In this document: positions 1-6,340 of the stretch, piece after piece
Position numbering within the stretch: the stretch's first letter is position 1
Layout of the letters: the number at the start of each line of letters is the position of its first letter
From: Phycisphaerales bacterium
GTDB taxonomy: Bacteria > Planctomycetota > Phycisphaerae > Phycisphaerales > SM1A02
DNA length: 9,209 bases
Assembly: GCA_022447165.1 (NCBI GenBank)
Contig: JAKVBR010000058.1
Coordinates: 1 to 9,209 of the forward strand
Direction: 5' to 3'
Program-made: the position numbers and the translations under genes
Notes under the pieces: model-generated
What the model saw: only the letters and a program-made list of their open reading frames with translations
Told to the model about the DNA's origin: nothing
Database searches by the model: none

Positions 1-845
1 TCTTCAGGCGTGAGATAACGGTCGAGTTCGATAAGAAGCCCCATCGCCGTTTCGGGATTCTCTTGCTTTGCCGCTTCTACAAACTTGTCTTCAAGTTGGT
101 GACGATACGCCGTTCTATGGTCAATGATGAGTTGTTCAACATCATGAAGCAGTGGTGAATCTGGGAACAATCGTCTTAGCCGAGCAGCAAACTGGTATGC
201 CTCAACCCATTTATGAGCATCGAGCAACGTTTGCAAGTTGGTCATCTCGTTACGAATTCTCGCTTCGTGCTGTTCGTGGATGATCTGTTGAATTTGCAGT
301 CGAAGCGCTTCCGCTTCTTCAACTGCACCGAATACCGTGCCCATTTGGTCGCAGTGGACAAGTGCAGCATGAAAATCGCCTGCATGTAAATCTTCCTCAA
401 CTGTTTTACGAAGCAAACCGAGTTCTCGGTCCCTATAAAGTATTCGCTTAGCGCTTTCTGATAATTGCAATGATTCAATCAACTTCTCCCACGGCGGCTG
501 ATGCTGTTGAGGCGCTGGTGAAGCACAACAGATCGAAGCACCTACAAGAAATACTGCGCCTGTAACCCAGAGCCCGCCGATCAAGGGGTATTTCACAGTC
601 GGATCAATGGATGTCGTGTACAGCAAGGTGCATGAGATTCCAAATGCAAGCGCTGCACAACCCAAAAATGATGCTGTGCAGGGATCACACTTCTGTTCAA
701 GCATGATCAATACAACCAATGAGACAATCGCGAGCGAAGCAAACATCGTCGCAACGGGTAAATCGGTCATGATTGAGAAAATAATCACCGCAAGCATCAA
801 CACCTTTGCAGTAACAGAAACTGGATGTGTCAAATGAAACTTCAT
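1..845 (-). CDS. Membrane-anchored helical-repeat (TPR-like) protein, C-terminus cut by window edge
   Basis: An open frame runs from an ATG at 845 leftwards off the window edge, giving 281 codons without a stop. I do not recognise the family. The first ~108 residues hold four hydrophobic segments (about 10-27, 31-49, 57-76 and 86-107), so the protein is probably anchored in the cytoplasmic membrane. A CDPC motif (C53, C56) lies between the second and third. After a Pro/Gln-rich hinge (about 109-118) the rest is hydrophilic, strongly helical and rich in Ala, Leu, Glu and Gln. It contains phrases typical of TPR-like repeats (WVEAYQFAARLRRLFPDSP, then ENPETAMGLLIELDRYLTPE). The ATG is 7 bp after the cupin stop; a weak GGGAAG lies upstream. 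The spacing implies co-transcription with the cupin. Membrane anchor plus repeat domain suggests a scaffold or assembly role, but that is inference. Coding is supported by sustained protein-like composition across the whole frame. Confidence 0.82.
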   Translation of the reverse strand, partial: MKFHLTHPVSVTAKVLMLAVIIFSIMTDLPVATMFASLAIVSLVVLIMLEQKCDPCTASFLGCAALAFGISCTLLYTTSIDPTVKYPLIGGLWVTGAVFLVGASICCASPAPQQHQPPWEKLIESLQLSESAKRILYRDRELGLLRKTVEEDLHAGDFHAALVHCDQMGTVFGAVEEAEALRLQIQQIIHEQHEARIRNEMTNLQTLLDAHKWVEAYQFAARLRRLFPDSPLLHDVEQLIIDHRTAYRHQLEDKFVEAAKQENPETAMGLLIELDRYLTPE

Positions 846-852
846 TTTTGAT

Positions 853-1221
853 TTAACTTCCCGGCACGCACTGACCGCATGCCGACTCGACTGGGACAAT
901 ACAGAGAAACTCCATTGAATGATCCGACGTATTTCGAAATTGATGGAGCGTATCACCTGGAATAAAAAGACCATCTCCTGCATGAATTGCGATGACTTCG
1001 CCACCACACTCAAGTTCGCCGTCTCCTGCAAGGACAAGCACCTCATGCTCCCAAGGGTGTTCATGTCTTGGTGTACAACCACCTGATTCCACTAAAAAGT
1101 GACGCATTGCAAAAGTCGGCGCACCATCGCCTTTGCCTGCTAGCAGTTTCATCGTTACGCCCTTTGCGCCATCGACTTCAACAGGCGTACCTTCCAATTC
1201 AGATATGTTTCGGCGTATCAT
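853..1221 (-). CDS. Small single-domain cupin protein
   Basis: A 122-residue protein with one cupin fold. Cupin motif 1 is visible as GGCTPRHEHPWEHE, with H53, H55 and H59/E60 as likely metal ligands. Motif 2 is PGDTLHQFRN, with H93 as the last ligand. Such small cupins bind a divalent metal and may be dioxygenases, isomerases or ligand sensors; nothing here decides among them. The start at 1221 (MIRRNISELEG) is preferred over the in-frame ATG at 1263. Family members begin just before this segment, and the longer form would overlap the divergent hydrolase gene. No strong ribosome binding site precedes 1221. A CGQC pair (C115, C118) lies four residues from the C-terminus and is not part of the metal site. 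The gene is followed after 7 bp by the membrane/helical-repeat gene on the same strand. Confidence 0.88.
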   Translation of the reverse strand: MIRRNISELEGTPVEVDGAKGVTMKLLAGKGDGAPTFAMRHFLVESGGCTPRHEHPWEHEVLVLAGDGELECGGEVIAIHAGDGLFIPGDTLHQFRNTSDHSMEFLCIVPVESACGQCVPGS

Positions 1222-1255
1222 GTTGCATCCATTGTAACTCGGAAGAAGGAACCCC
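1222..1255. promoter_or_regulatory. Short divergent intergenic region (cupin / MBL hydrolase)
   Basis: Only 34 bp separate the two divergent starts, so at least one promoter must reach into the opposing gene. On the plus strand an AAGGA at 1246-1250, five bases before the ATG at 1256, is a good ribosome binding site and fixes the hydrolase start. On the minus strand TACAAT (1236-1231) resembles a -10 box. If used, transcription would begin within a few bases of the cupin ATG at 1221 and give an almost leaderless message, consistent with the missing Shine-Dalgarno. No convincing -35 was seen, so the promoter call is weak. Confidence 0.3.
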
Positions 1256-1894
1256 ATGACCATTCAGATCAAGCATTTTGCCCTCGGAGACTATCAGACC
1301 AACTGTTTCATTGTCACTGCAAGCGATGAATGCTGGGTCATCGATTGTGGTTATGAACCAGATGTTCTCATTGATTATCTCAAATTAAATGGGTTAATGC
1401 CAAAAGCAATTCTGCTTACGCATTGCCATTCAGATCACATTGCAGGCATCGACCAGTTACTCAGCACCACGGGCAACATCCCAATCCATGCCCATGGATT
1501 AGAACAAGAATGGAACATGAACCCAATGTTGAACTTGTCAGGATTAGCCGGTCGCCCAGTAACCGCGACAGCTCCTACAGATGTTCTTGAAGACGGACAA
1601 ACACTGACACTAGGCGATTCAACATGGAGGGTTGTTCACACACCTGGGCACAGCCCAGGTAGCGTTTGTTTCATACACGATGAATCCAATCAAGCCATCG
1701 TTGGCGACACGCTGTTTGCCGGCTCAATTGGCAGACACGACTTCCCTACTTCAAATGTCGAAGACCTTCGTCACTCCATACAAAAAACCATCATGTCCCT
1801 CCCTGACGACATGATGGTGCACCCCGGTCACGGTCCCTCGACAACCATAGGACGCGAACGACAAACAAACCCGTTTGTCGTCCACGGCTTCTAG
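1256..1894 (+). CDS. Metallo-beta-lactamase-fold hydrolase, glyoxalase II / YcbL-like
   Basis: A 212-residue protein, a usual length for the small YcbL-type branch of glyoxalase-II-like hydrolases. The full binuclear metal site is visible. THCHSDH (H56, H58, D60, H61) is followed by HTPGHSPGS (H132), then GDTLFAGSIGRHD (bridging D151), then HPGHGPST (H192). The C-terminus ends TNPFV, another hallmark of this branch. It lacks the extra C-terminal glutathione-binding domain of classical hydroxyacylglutathione hydrolase. It probably hydrolyses a thioester such as a glutathione or other low-molecular-weight thiol adduct in the cytoplasm; the exact substrate is unknown. The start has a clear AAGGA five bases upstream. 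The gene is divergent from the cupin gene and ends 3 bp from the stop of the convergent EF-G-like gene. Confidence 0.93.
   Translation: MTIQIKHFALGDYQTNCFIVTASDECWVIDCGYEPDVLIDYLKLNGLMPKAILLTHCHSDHIAGIDQLLSTTGNIPIHAHGLEQEWNMNPMLNLSGLAGRPVTATAPTDVLEDGQTLTLGDSTWRVVHTPGHSPGSVCFIHDESNQAIVGDTLFAGSIGRHDFPTSNVEDLRHSIQKTIMSLPDDMMVHPGHGPSTTIGRERQTNPFVVHGF
1858..1881. terminator. Possible bidirectional terminator hairpin inside the 3' end of the MBL gene
   Basis: A perfect 9-bp inverted repeat, ACGACAAAC (1858-1866) and GTTTGTCGT (1873-1881), is separated by six bases. It ends 11 bp before the hydrolase stop and starts 17 bp past the stop of the convergent EF-G-like gene. The two genes are only 3 bp apart, so a shared stop signal is expected about here. 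Neither strand shows a T-run after the stem, so it is not a textbook intrinsic terminator. It may instead block exonuclease or work with Rho, or be a coincidence of codon choice. Confidence 0.35.
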
Positions 1895-1897
1895 AAC

Positions 1898-3952
1898 TTA
1901 TTCATCATCCTTAGGATTAAATGCCTTCACGACATCTGCCTGAACGTTCGCTGGCGTTCGTTCGTCGTGCGAGTACTCCATTTCATATGAACCTGTGCCA
2001 CCTGTGATGGATTTCAACTGACTTGTGTAAGACATCACCTCTGAAAGCGGCGCTTCTGCCTCTAAGAGTGCTTGGTCACCTGGCAACATTTCAGTACCAA
2101 GAATTCGACCGCGTCTACCTGACATGTCAGATGAGATATCACCAATCATGTCAGTTGGAATCGCTATGTGCAATTTCACAAATGGTTCTAACAATACCGG
2201 CTTCGCTTTTTGAACTGCATCGATAAACGCTTTTTTACCCGCAGTAACAAATGCGATCTCTTTAGAGTCCACTGCATGATGCTTTCCGTCGTAGACAGTG
2301 ACTTTAATGTTGTACATCGGATAGCCCGCAATCGCGCCATCTGCCATCACTGCCTTAACGCCCTTTTCAATCGCAGGCATGAATTGTTTTGGCACTGACC
2401 CGCCGAACGTATCATCGACAAAGACAAAGCCATTTGATGTTTCTTCTGCCTCTTCACCAACTGCTGGTTCGATGCGGAGGTAAACCTCGCCAAACTGGCC
2501 TGAACCACCAGACTGCTTTTTATGCCTGTGGTGACCTTCAGCATTTGCTGTAATTGTTTCCTTATAGGCGACCTTTGGCGTGCGAGTATCCACTTCAACG
2601 CCAAAACGGTCTTTCAAGATGCGCAGTTTCGCACGGAGGTGAATATCGCCAAGCCCGCGCATCACAAGGTCACCGGTTGCAGCAACACGGTCGATTTCAA
2701 GTGTCGGATCTTCGACTTGTAACTTCGCAAGTGCTTCGCCCATTTTCGTTTCAGCATTCCGGTTTGCCGCATCAATCGCAAGACCATACATTGGCTTTGG
2801 CATTGGGAGTGGTTTAATCTTCATTTGGTCACTGATTGAACCATCGTGCATTACACTACCAAAGTTGAGTTCTTCGATCTTTGCAACTGCACCAATGTCA
2901 CCTGAAATGACTTCAGGAATCTCAACATGGTCCTTGCCTTGCAACTTAAAGACGTGACTGAGTTTGATGCCTTTTTTGCTATCGCCTACTTTTGGATTCG
3001 TCTTGTTGTTCATTGCACCCTGATGCACCCTAAAGACGCAAAGTTTTCCAACATATGGGTCAGATGAAACTTTAAAGACATGCGCAACTGGGTGTTCGCC
3101 ATCATTACATGCGTGCCACTCTTCTTGCGCCTCACCCTCGCCTGCAACGAATGTACGTGGATTTCCTTCGAGCGGATTAGGACAGAGTTCAGCGATGAAG
3201 TCCATGAAATCAGCAACGCCAACATTGTTCTTTGCTGACATAAACATGATTGGAATGAGGTGCGCCTGTCTGAGTGCTGCTTCAAAGGGACCATGCAATT
3301 GGTCAGCGCTGACTTCACCTTGCTCTAGGTATGTTTCCATCAATTCTTCATCAACTTCAACGACTTGGTCAACGATGCCAGTGTGGAATGATGCAATGTC
3401 TCCTAGGTCACTGTCACCTTCAGCATTCTTAAAACAGTCAATGACAGCACTTCCGCCTTCTGAAGGCAAGTTCACTGGGCGACAAACACTTCCAAAAGTC
3501 GACTGGATTTGCTCAAGTAGCCCTGCCAAATCATTGGCGTGATCAAGTTTGTTCACCACAATGACTTGAGGGAGTTGACGGTCTTTGCCAAGAGCCATTA
3601 GTTTCCGCGTCATCGTGTCGATGCCTGCTCCTGCATCAATCATCACAACGTGCGTTTCAACTGCTGGGAATGACGCAACCGCTTTGCCTAAAAATCCTGG
3701 GCTGCCTGGCGTATCAATGATGTTTACATGAGCACCTTTATGATCAAAGTGAGCAATAGCACTGTCAATGCCATGCCCGTACTCTTTCTCTAACTCGTCA
3801 AAATCGCAAACTGTATTCCCTTGCTCTACAGTACCAACGCTGCCGATTTCACCAGCAGCGTTTAACATCATTTCTACAAGAGTCGTCTTTCCAGCTCCTG
3901 CTGAGCCGGTCATCGCAATGTTGCGAATATCAGTCGTTGTGTATTTTGCCAT
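1898..3952 (-). CDS. Elongation factor G paralogue (EF-G-like translational GTPase)
   Basis: A 684-residue protein with the complete EF-G domain order and near-canonical length. The G domain has P-loop GSAGAGKTT (16-24), NKLD (134-137) and SAK (239-241). The domain II/III region follows, then domain IV with KKQSGGSGQFGEV (478-490). The domain IV tip is DGKHHAVDSKE (555-565), where H559 aligns with the conserved decoding-centre histidine. Domain V carries SGRRGRILG (611-619). The GTPase centre is unusual. G3 reads DTPGSPGF (80-87), so the catalytic histidine after DTPG is Ser84, and the switch I RGITI segment is replaced by HGIDS (60-64). This matches EF-G paralogues rather than primary FusA. 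It is not in an rpsL-rpsG-fusA-tuf cluster, which also suggests a paralogue. It should bind GTP and the ribosome and may drive translocation or recycling; GTP hydrolysis may be slow. GGAGAAG eight bases before the ATG supports the start. Confidence 0.93.
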   Translation of the reverse strand: MAKYTTTDIRNIAMTGSAGAGKTTLVEMMLNAAGEIGSVGTVEQGNTVCDFDELEKEYGHGIDSAIAHFDHKGAHVNIIDTPGSPGFLGKAVASFPAVETHVVMIDAGAGIDTMTRKLMALGKDRQLPQVIVVNKLDHANDLAGLLEQIQSTFGSVCRPVNLPSEGGSAVIDCFKNAEGDSDLGDIASFHTGIVDQVVEVDEELMETYLEQGEVSADQLHGPFEAALRQAHLIPIMFMSAKNNVGVADFMDFIAELCPNPLEGNPRTFVAGEGEAQEEWHACNDGEHPVAHVFKVSSDPYVGKLCVFRVHQGAMNNKTNPKVGDSKKGIKLSHVFKLQGKDHVEIPEVISGDIGAVAKIEELNFGSVMHDGSISDQMKIKPLPMPKPMYGLAIDAANRNAETKMGEALAKLQVEDPTLEIDRVAATGDLVMRGLGDIHLRAKLRILKDRFGVEVDTRTPKVAYKETITANAEGHHRHKKQSGGSGQFGEVYLRIEPAVGEEAEETSNGFVFVDDTFGGSVPKQFMPAIEKGVKAVMADGAIAGYPMYNIKVTVYDGKHHAVDSKEIAFVTAGKKAFIDAVQKAKPVLLEPFVKLHIAIPTDMIGDISSDMSGRRGRILGTEMLPGDQALLEAEAPLSEVMSYTSQLKSITGGTGSYEMEYSHDERTPANVQADVVKAFNPKDDE

Positions 3953-3975
3953 CTCTTAAACTTCTCCAATCTTCC

Positions 3976-4020
3976 AAAAAGATGCGTATATTCATTTGTA
4001 TGAATCATGAATATAGCATC
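3976..4020 (-). terminator. Long hairpin plus T-run between trmL and the EF-G-like gene
   Basis: The inverted repeat pairs GATGC-g-TATATTCAT (3981-3995) with ATGAATATAGCATC (4007-4020). This is a 14-bp stem with one bulged base (3986) and an 11-base loop. On the minus strand it is followed at once by five T residues (3980-3976). Stem plus T-run is the layout of an intrinsic terminator for the glyA-trmL transcript. The T-run ends 23 bp before the EF-G ATG. The stem is A/T-rich, so it is weaker than a typical terminator. The same palindrome overlaps a candidate EF-G promoter, so it could equally be an operator or an attenuator. Confidence 0.5.
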
Positions 4021-4022
4021 AA
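3995..4022 (-). promoter_or_regulatory. Candidate promoter for the EF-G-like gene
   Basis: Read on the minus strand, TTGATG (4022-4017) is spaced 16 bp from TACAAA (4000-3995). Each hexamer matches four of six consensus bases for the housekeeping sigma factor. Transcription would start near 3988 and leave a leader of about 35 bases containing the GGAGAAG ribosome binding site. An alternative extended -10, TGCTATATT, lies just inside the same stretch. The boxes sit within the large palindrome, so a dimeric regulator binding it would cover the promoter. These are matches by eye only. Confidence 0.3.
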
Positions 4023-4074
4023 GGAGTACCCGTGTGGAAGCAGATTGGTCCAATTAGGCCGACCCAAAAGATAA

Positions 4075-4548
4075 TTAAGATGAAATTTGACGCAATCCCT
4101 CATAAACACCTGCACAAACAGCCGTGGCGAGGTTCAAACTTCTCGCTTCATTGTGCATGGGCATTTTAACTCGCGCGTCTTTCCCGAAGGTCATTTCAAC
4201 CCAATCGTGAACTTCTGTTGAGACTCCATGTTGTTCAGAGCCAAACAAAACGTAATCGCCTTGCTGATATGAAACGTCCCAATACAGTTGTTCTGCTTTG
4301 GTCGTAAACAACCACAATCGTTTAGGCGATTCATCTCTGACAAATGTTTCAAAGGAATCGTGTTCTACAACTTTAAGTTCATGCCAATAATCAAGCCCAG
4401 CACGCCTGAGCGCTTTTTCATCCATATCAAAAGCAATTGGATGAATGATGTGTAACACACAGTTGGTGGCGAGCGCAGTGCGACCGATGTTCCCCGTGTT
4501 GTTTGGAATCTGCGGACAACAGAGAACGATGTGAAATGTGGGTTCCAT
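4075..4548 (-). CDS. trmL: tRNA (cytidine/uridine(34)-2'-O)-methyltransferase TrmL (SPOUT family)
   Basis: A 157-residue SPOUT-fold methyltransferase of the TrmL size class. Family signatures are PQIPNNTGNIGR (12-23), DMDEKALRRAGLDYW (41-55), LFGSEQHG (101-108, first cofactor-loop motif) and MPMHNEARSLNLATA (129-143, knot motif, with R136, S137 and N139 in the usual SLNL context). TrmL acts as a dimer and uses S-adenosylmethionine to methylate the ribose 2'-OH of the wobble nucleotide 34 in leucine tRNAs with CAA or UAA anticodons, which helps codon reading. I chose the ATG at 4548 over an in-frame TTG one codon upstream. The start is 12 bp after the glyA stop with no clear Shine-Dalgarno, so translation is probably coupled to glyA. 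The hairpin downstream may end this transcript. Confidence 0.92.
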   Translation of the reverse strand: MEPTFHIVLCCPQIPNNTGNIGRTALATNCVLHIIHPIAFDMDEKALRRAGLDYWHELKVVEHDSFETFVRDESPKRLWLFTTKAEQLYWDVSYQQGDYVLFGSEQHGVSTEVHDWVEMTFGKDARVKMPMHNEARSLNLATAVCAGVYEGLRQISS

Positions 4549-4560
4549 CAATGGTCGTGT

Positions 4561-5865
4561 TCAATGCCCATACAGCGGGTACTTTGCGCACATCGCTTCG
4601 ACTTCAGAGCGAACTTCTACACAGACTGCTTCGTCACCTTTTGAATCGAGCACTCTGTCAATCATTGATGCAACAGCCCGCATGTCATCTTCATTTAAGC
4701 AGCGCGTTGTAAGCGCTGCTGTTCCAAGTCGCAGTCCACTTGTCACCATTGGCTTTCGAGGATCATTTGGAATGCCGTTTTTGTTCGTAACAATGCCAGC
4801 GCTCCCTAGCCAATCCTCAGCATCTGCACCTGTGAGATTTTCATCACGAGGTCTGAGGTCAACGAGCAATAAATGGTTATCAGTGCCGCCAGTGCAGAGT
4901 CGGTAGCCATAAGACACAAGCGCCTCAGCAAGTGCGTTTGTGTTCGCAACAATGTTTGCAGCATAGTCCTTAAATGATGGCTGAAGTGCTTCACCAAATG
5001 CGACTGCTTTTGCAGCGATGACATGCATGAGCGGACCACCTTGTGAGCCAGGGAAGACTTTCCTGTCAACCATTTTTGCAACTTCTTCATCGTCAGTCAT
5101 GATGAGACCACCACGTGGTCCCCGAAGTGTTTTGTGTGTTGTCGTCGTGACAATGTGTGCATGCGGGAACGGCGAAGGATGCTGCCCCCCTGCAACAAGA
5201 CCAGCGATGTGCGCGATGTCTGCCATGAGATACGCACCAACTGAATCCGCAATCTCTCTAAAGCGCTTAAAGTCGATTGTTCTTGAGTAAGCGCTATAAC
5301 CACAAATAATCATTTTGGGTTTTGTTTCTTCAGCGCGCATTTGAATTTGGTCGTAATCTAGTCGCTCTGTTTCAGGATCAAGTTCGTAGCTTTCAATGTT
5401 GTAAAAAGTGCCCGAGAAGTTTGGCTTCAGACCGTGGCTTAAGTGACCGCCTGATGAAATCGGAAGCGATAGTACGGTATCACCCGGATCAAGAAGTGCC
5501 ATGAACGCCGCAACATTTGCATTTGCGCCACTGTGTGGTTGAACATTTGCATAACTGCAACCAAAGAGTTCTTTTGCACGGTCGCGAGCAATATCTTCAA
5601 TTTTGTCATGGTATTCACAACCGCCGTAGTAGCGCTTCCCAGGATAGCCCTCTGCGTATTTATTGGTAAGCCATGAACCCATTGTGTGCATCACAGCAGG
5701 TGACACATGGTTTTCAGAAGCGATCAGTTCAAGCGTACTCTGTTGCCGCTCAGCTTCTTTCGCCATGCAAGAAGCAATGTCTGGGTCTTCTTGCTCCATC
5801 ATCGTCAATAAGGCGATGGAGTGCGGGTCAAGTACAGTTGATTCCGGTGGTGCAGTTTCATTCAT
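4561..5865 (-). CDS. glyA: Serine hydroxymethyltransferase
   Basis: A 434-residue fold-type I PLP enzyme that interconverts serine and glycine with tetrahydrofolate, supplying 5,10-methylene-tetrahydrofolate in the cytosol. The PLP lysine is K245 in VTTTTHKTLRGPRGG. Other expected residues are S50 (LIASEN), E72 and Y80 (AEGYPGKRYYGG), H141 (GGHLSHG, stacks on PLP), D216 and H219 (ADIAHIAG), and R379 (SGLRLGT, binds the substrate carboxylate). Small departures from the E. coli sequence are PISSGGH for NLAHGGH and GTAALTTR for GTPAITRR; neither removes a catalytic residue. The N-terminus is about 15 residues longer than in E. coli. The ATG at 5865 has no strong ribosome binding site. A weak promoter pair (GTTACA 5900-5895, TAAGAT 5878-5873, 16-bp spacer) lies inside the start of divergent ogt. 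The 21-bp gap leaves no room for a riboswitch. trmL follows after 12 bp. Confidence 0.97.
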   Translation of the reverse strand: MNETAPPESTVLDPHSIALLTMMEQEDPDIASCMAKEAERQQSTLELIASENHVSPAVMHTMGSWLTNKYAEGYPGKRYYGGCEYHDKIEDIARDRAKELFGCSYANVQPHSGANANVAAFMALLDPGDTVLSLPISSGGHLSHGLKPNFSGTFYNIESYELDPETERLDYDQIQMRAEETKPKMIICGYSAYSRTIDFKRFREIADSVGAYLMADIAHIAGLVAGGQHPSPFPHAHIVTTTTHKTLRGPRGGLIMTDDEEVAKMVDRKVFPGSQGGPLMHVIAAKAVAFGEALQPSFKDYAANIVANTNALAEALVSYGYRLCTGGTDNHLLLVDLRPRDENLTGADAEDWLGSAGIVTNKNGIPNDPRKPMVTSGLRLGTAALTTRCLNEDDMRAVASMIDRVLDSKGDEAVCVEVRSEVEAMCAKYPLYGH

Positions 5866-5886
5866 GCGTGGTATCTTACACAGAGC

Positions 5887-6339
5887 ATGTTGTTTGTAAC
5901 ACCAGTTGGACCGTTGACTCTTGGTTATATTGAGAATAATTTAAGATGTCAGTTTGGAAAAACTAAGGTAAACAAGGAGCCCTCGAAAACGCTTGTTAAT
6001 CAACTCAAAAAGTACTTGAATGGCAATCAAATTGATTGGTTTGATGTGGAGACGCCAGAGGGACCGCCTTTCGCAATGAGATGCTGGAATGCTTGCAGAG
6101 AAATCCCCTATGGTGAAACGATCTCCTACAAGGACCTCGCAGTTCGAGCGGGATCGCCCCTCGCCTCTCGTGCTGCAGGACAAGCAATGCGAAACAACCC
6201 CATGACCATTTTGACACCTTGTCATAGGATCGTTTCATCGAGCGGGAAGCTTCATGGATATACTGGAACAACGAATCCGCAAAGCATCCAATTGAAGCGA
6301 AAAAATTACTTACTTATGCTTGAAGGACAAACACTTTAA
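5887..6339 (+). CDS. ogt: Methylated-DNA--protein-cysteine methyltransferase (O6-alkylguanine repair)
   Basis: A 150-residue suicide DNA-repair protein that moves the alkyl group from O6-alkylguanine (and O4-alkylthymine) onto its own cysteine. The active-site motif is PCHRI with acceptor C112. Aligned to human MGMT with a constant offset of 33, Y81 (ISYKDLA), arginine finger R95 (SRAAGQAMR), N104 and Y125 are all present, so the C-terminal DNA-binding and catalytic domain looks functional. The N-terminal domain is short (about 60 residues), making the protein smaller than the usual 160-180 residues. The ATG at 5887 begins MLFVTPVGPLTL, matching the usual opening strand, so I do not think it is truncated. 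No Ada-type regulator domain is attached. The gene is divergent from glyA and heads a tight plus-strand run, with only 1 bp between its stop and the next ATG. Confidence 0.93.
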   Translation: MLFVTPVGPLTLGYIENNLRCQFGKTKVNKEPSKTLVNQLKKYLNGNQIDWFDVETPEGPPFAMRCWNACREIPYGETISYKDLAVRAGSPLASRAAGQAMRNNPMTILTPCHRIVSSSGKLHGYTGTTNPQSIQLKRKNYLLMLEGQTL

Positions 6340-6340
6340 A

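Noticed and set aside
1222..1263. Longer N-terminus for the cupin (start at 1263)
   Set aside because: It would overlap the divergent hydrolase start and its ribosome binding site, and the added residues do not look like cupin sequence.
1642..1660. Perfect 8-bp hairpin ACCTGGGC-aca-GCCCAGGT inside the MBL gene
   Set aside because: It encodes the conserved HTPGHSPG metal-site motif, whose repeated PGH/SPG codons favour such a dyad. It lies mid-gene with no T-run.
3195..3542. 115-codon plus-strand open frame opposite the EF-G-like gene
   Set aside because: It is antisense to a clearly conserved protein, rich in Ser/Pro as shadow frames usually are, and has no recognisable domain.
4870..4920. 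Loss of function in GlyA suggested by non-standard motifs (PISSGGH, GTAALTTR)
   Set aside because: All catalytic residues (K245, D216, H219, H141, R379, E72) are present at constant offsets from the E. coli enzyme; the changes are conservative or peripheral.
6320..6340. TTG start for the FkbM-type gene overlapping ogt
   Set aside because: There is no ribosome binding site before the TTG, while an ATG directly after the ogt stop is available.
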